A stretch of DNA of 7,643 bases from Beijerinckiaceae bacterium (GTDB taxonomy: Bacteria; Pseudomonadota; Alphaproteobacteria; Rhizobiales; Beijerinckiaceae): contig CANGRU010000068.1 of the NCBI GenBank assembly GCA_947456315.1, positions 1 through 7,643 of the forward strand, in the 5' to 3' direction. Positions 6,718-7,643 of the stretch are shown here, piece by piece; the first letter of the stretch is position 1, and each line of letters starts with the position of its first letter. The notes beneath the pieces are model-generated. The model saw only the letters and a list, made by a program, of their open reading frames with translations, made no database searches and was not told the origin of the DNA. Both the position numbers and the translations under genes were made by a program.

Positions 6718-7482
6718 TCAGAGCGCGCGGCCGCCATCGACGGTGATCGTCGTGCCGGTCGAATAGGTGAGATGCGTTGCGCAAGCCAGAACAGCCGCAG
6801 CCACATCATCGGCTGTCGCCACGCGCTTCAGGGGTGTAGAGGCGGCAGTCTTGGCGTTGAATTCGTCCCCGCGTCCAGCAACAAAGCCTGTGTCCACCAC
6901 ACCCGGTGAGACATTCATGGCGCGGATTTCAGGCGCCAAGGCGCGGGCGAGTGATTTTGTCATGGCTTCAATGCCAGCTTTCACTGCGCCATAGGCGATG
7001 TTGGAACCATTGCCATTGTTGGCAGCAATAGAGGAGATCGACACAACAAGGCCATCACCAGAAGCTTTGAGCATGGGCGCAAACGTGCGCACAGTGGCAA
7101 ATTGACCGCGCCAATTGATCTGGAACATGCGGTCGATGAGGTCATCGTCCAAGGCATCGAGATTGGCATGCGGAATCGGTTTGGTGAAACCAGCCGAATT
7201 GACGAGCACATGCAATTGATCACCATATTTTCTCTGCATGGCATCGCGCAATTTGAGCAGCGTCGCTGTGTCGCCAACATCAGCCGCAAACGCGGCATGA
7301 TTGGAGCCTGGCAGGCTTTTCACAAAAGCCTGCGCCTCAGCTGCTTTGCTGGCATTATCACGATAGGTAATGGCTACATGCGCACCACTTTCGGCAAAGA
7401 GCCGCGCAGTGGCTTTACCCACACCTCCCGCGCCGCCCATGACCAGAACGATGCGACCAGCCTGTGAAATCGGATAAGACAT
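6718..7482 (-). CDS. Short-chain dehydrogenase/reductase (SDR, FabG-like classical type)
   Basis: This is a cytoplasmic NAD(P)-dependent oxidoreductase of the classical SDR family, 254 residues, normal length. The cofactor loop is MGGAGGVG (15-22), a variant of TGxxxGxG with methionine in place of the first threonine. Other motifs are NSAG (95-98), the active-site asparagine N123 (QINWRG), S151 and Y164-x-x-x-K168 (IAYGAVKAG), and SPGVVDTGF (192-200). The catalytic tetrad N-S-Y-K is intact. TYRDN after the second strand places R41 where it favours NADP(H). With a BKACE gene 11 nt downstream, a plausible role is interconversion of a beta-hydroxy acid and the beta-keto acid that BKACE cleaves; this is inference. 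The ATG at 7482 has a weak GAGAG ribosome-binding sequence, joined to the stop codon of the preceding gene. Confidence 0.92.
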   Translation of the reverse strand: MSYPISQAGRIVLVMGGAGGVGKATARLFAESGAHVAITYRDNASKAAEAQAFVKSLPGSNHAAFAADVGDTATLLKLRDAMQRKYGDQLHVLVNSAGFTKPIPHANLDALDDDLIDRMFQINWRGQFATVRTFAPMLKASGDGLVVSISSIAANNGNGSNIAYGAVKAGIEAMTKSLARALAPEIRAMNVSPGVVDTGFVAGRGDEFNAKTAASTPLKRVATADDVAAAVLACATHLTYSTGTTITVDGGRAL

Positions 7483-7497
7483 GCTGAAACAACTCTC

Positions 7498-7643
7498 TTA
7501 CTTGATCGGTGGATGCGGCAGCTTGGCGACACCTGTTTCCATCACGAATGTATAGTCGAGCGAATACCACTCGCCTTGCACATCGGGCGCGGGCGCATTG
7601 CCATCGTGTTTCACATAATTACCAACCAATGCGCGCGTCACAC
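7498..7643 (-). CDS. C-terminal end of an unidentified protein (first gene seen in the operon)
   Basis: An open frame enters from the window edge and ends at TAA (7500-7498), giving 48 complete codons of a C-terminus. The end of the protein reads NYVKHDGNAPAPDVQ, then GEWYSLDYTFVMETG, then VAKLPHPPIK. I do not recognise the family. It has no membrane segment; the tyrosine- and tryptophan-rich stretch and the proline-rich tail look like the end of a soluble globular protein. It is taken as coding because it shares the strand and compact spacing of the operon: the stop codon runs into the SDR ribosome-binding sequence with only 15 nt before the SDR start codon. It is probably another enzyme of the same pathway, but that is inferred only from position. 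Confidence 0.6.
   Translation of the reverse strand, partial: VTRALVGNYVKHDGNAPAPDVQGEWYSLDYTFVMETGVAKLPHPPIK

Noticed and set aside
6707..6784. N-terminal extension of the BKACE gene to an upstream start at 6784
   Set aside because: The extra 26 residues overlap the 3' end of the SDR gene in another frame, are not BKACE-like, and the ATG at 6706 has a proper ribosome-binding sequence.

Overview
The window looks like a bacterial chromosome segment, most likely from an alphaproteobacterium of the Rhizobiales/Hyphomicrobiales type. The basis is moderately high G+C by eye, dense same-strand packing, Bug-family and NrtA/SsuA/TauA-family binding proteins, and a BKACE (DUF849) enzyme. The taxonomic call is inference from gene content. 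No phage, IS, CRISPR, tRNA or rRNA sequence is visible. Every gene supported here is on the minus strand, so transcription runs from high to low coordinates.

In transcription order, the window opens with the last 48 codons of an unidentified protein (7643-7498). Four soluble-enzyme genes follow: an SDR oxidoreductase (7482-6718), a beta-keto acid cleavage enzyme (6706-5822), a zinc-free medium-chain reductase of quinone-oxidoreductase type (5795-4782) and a small cupin (4769-4419). A complete ABC importer comes next: binding protein 1 (4384-3380), ATPase (3331-2522), permease (2512-1631) and a second, different binding protein (1575-580). The unit ends at a strong intrinsic terminator (556-515). 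Gaps inside it are 9-55 nt, and at several junctions the stop codon lies inside the next gene's Shine-Dalgarno sequence, so this is very probably one operon whose promoter is outside the window.

After the terminator, a 272-nt intergenic stretch (308-579) holds an AT-rich candidate promoter with a direct repeat. It leads into the start of a Bug/TctC-type binding protein (307-1, cut by the window edge), which looks like a separate transcription unit.

Working model (inference): the ABC importer brings in a small organic anion, probably a carboxylate or a sulfonate-like or aromatic acid. The SDR and the medium-chain reductase carry out redox steps, and the BKACE enzyme condenses the resulting beta-keto acid with acetyl-CoA to give acetoacetate and a new acyl-CoA. 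The substrate cannot be read from the sequence. The least ordinary features are the two binding proteins around one ABC core, a GC-only hairpin between binding protein 1 and the ATPase that does not look like a terminator on the coding strand, and a cupin with an altered metal site.
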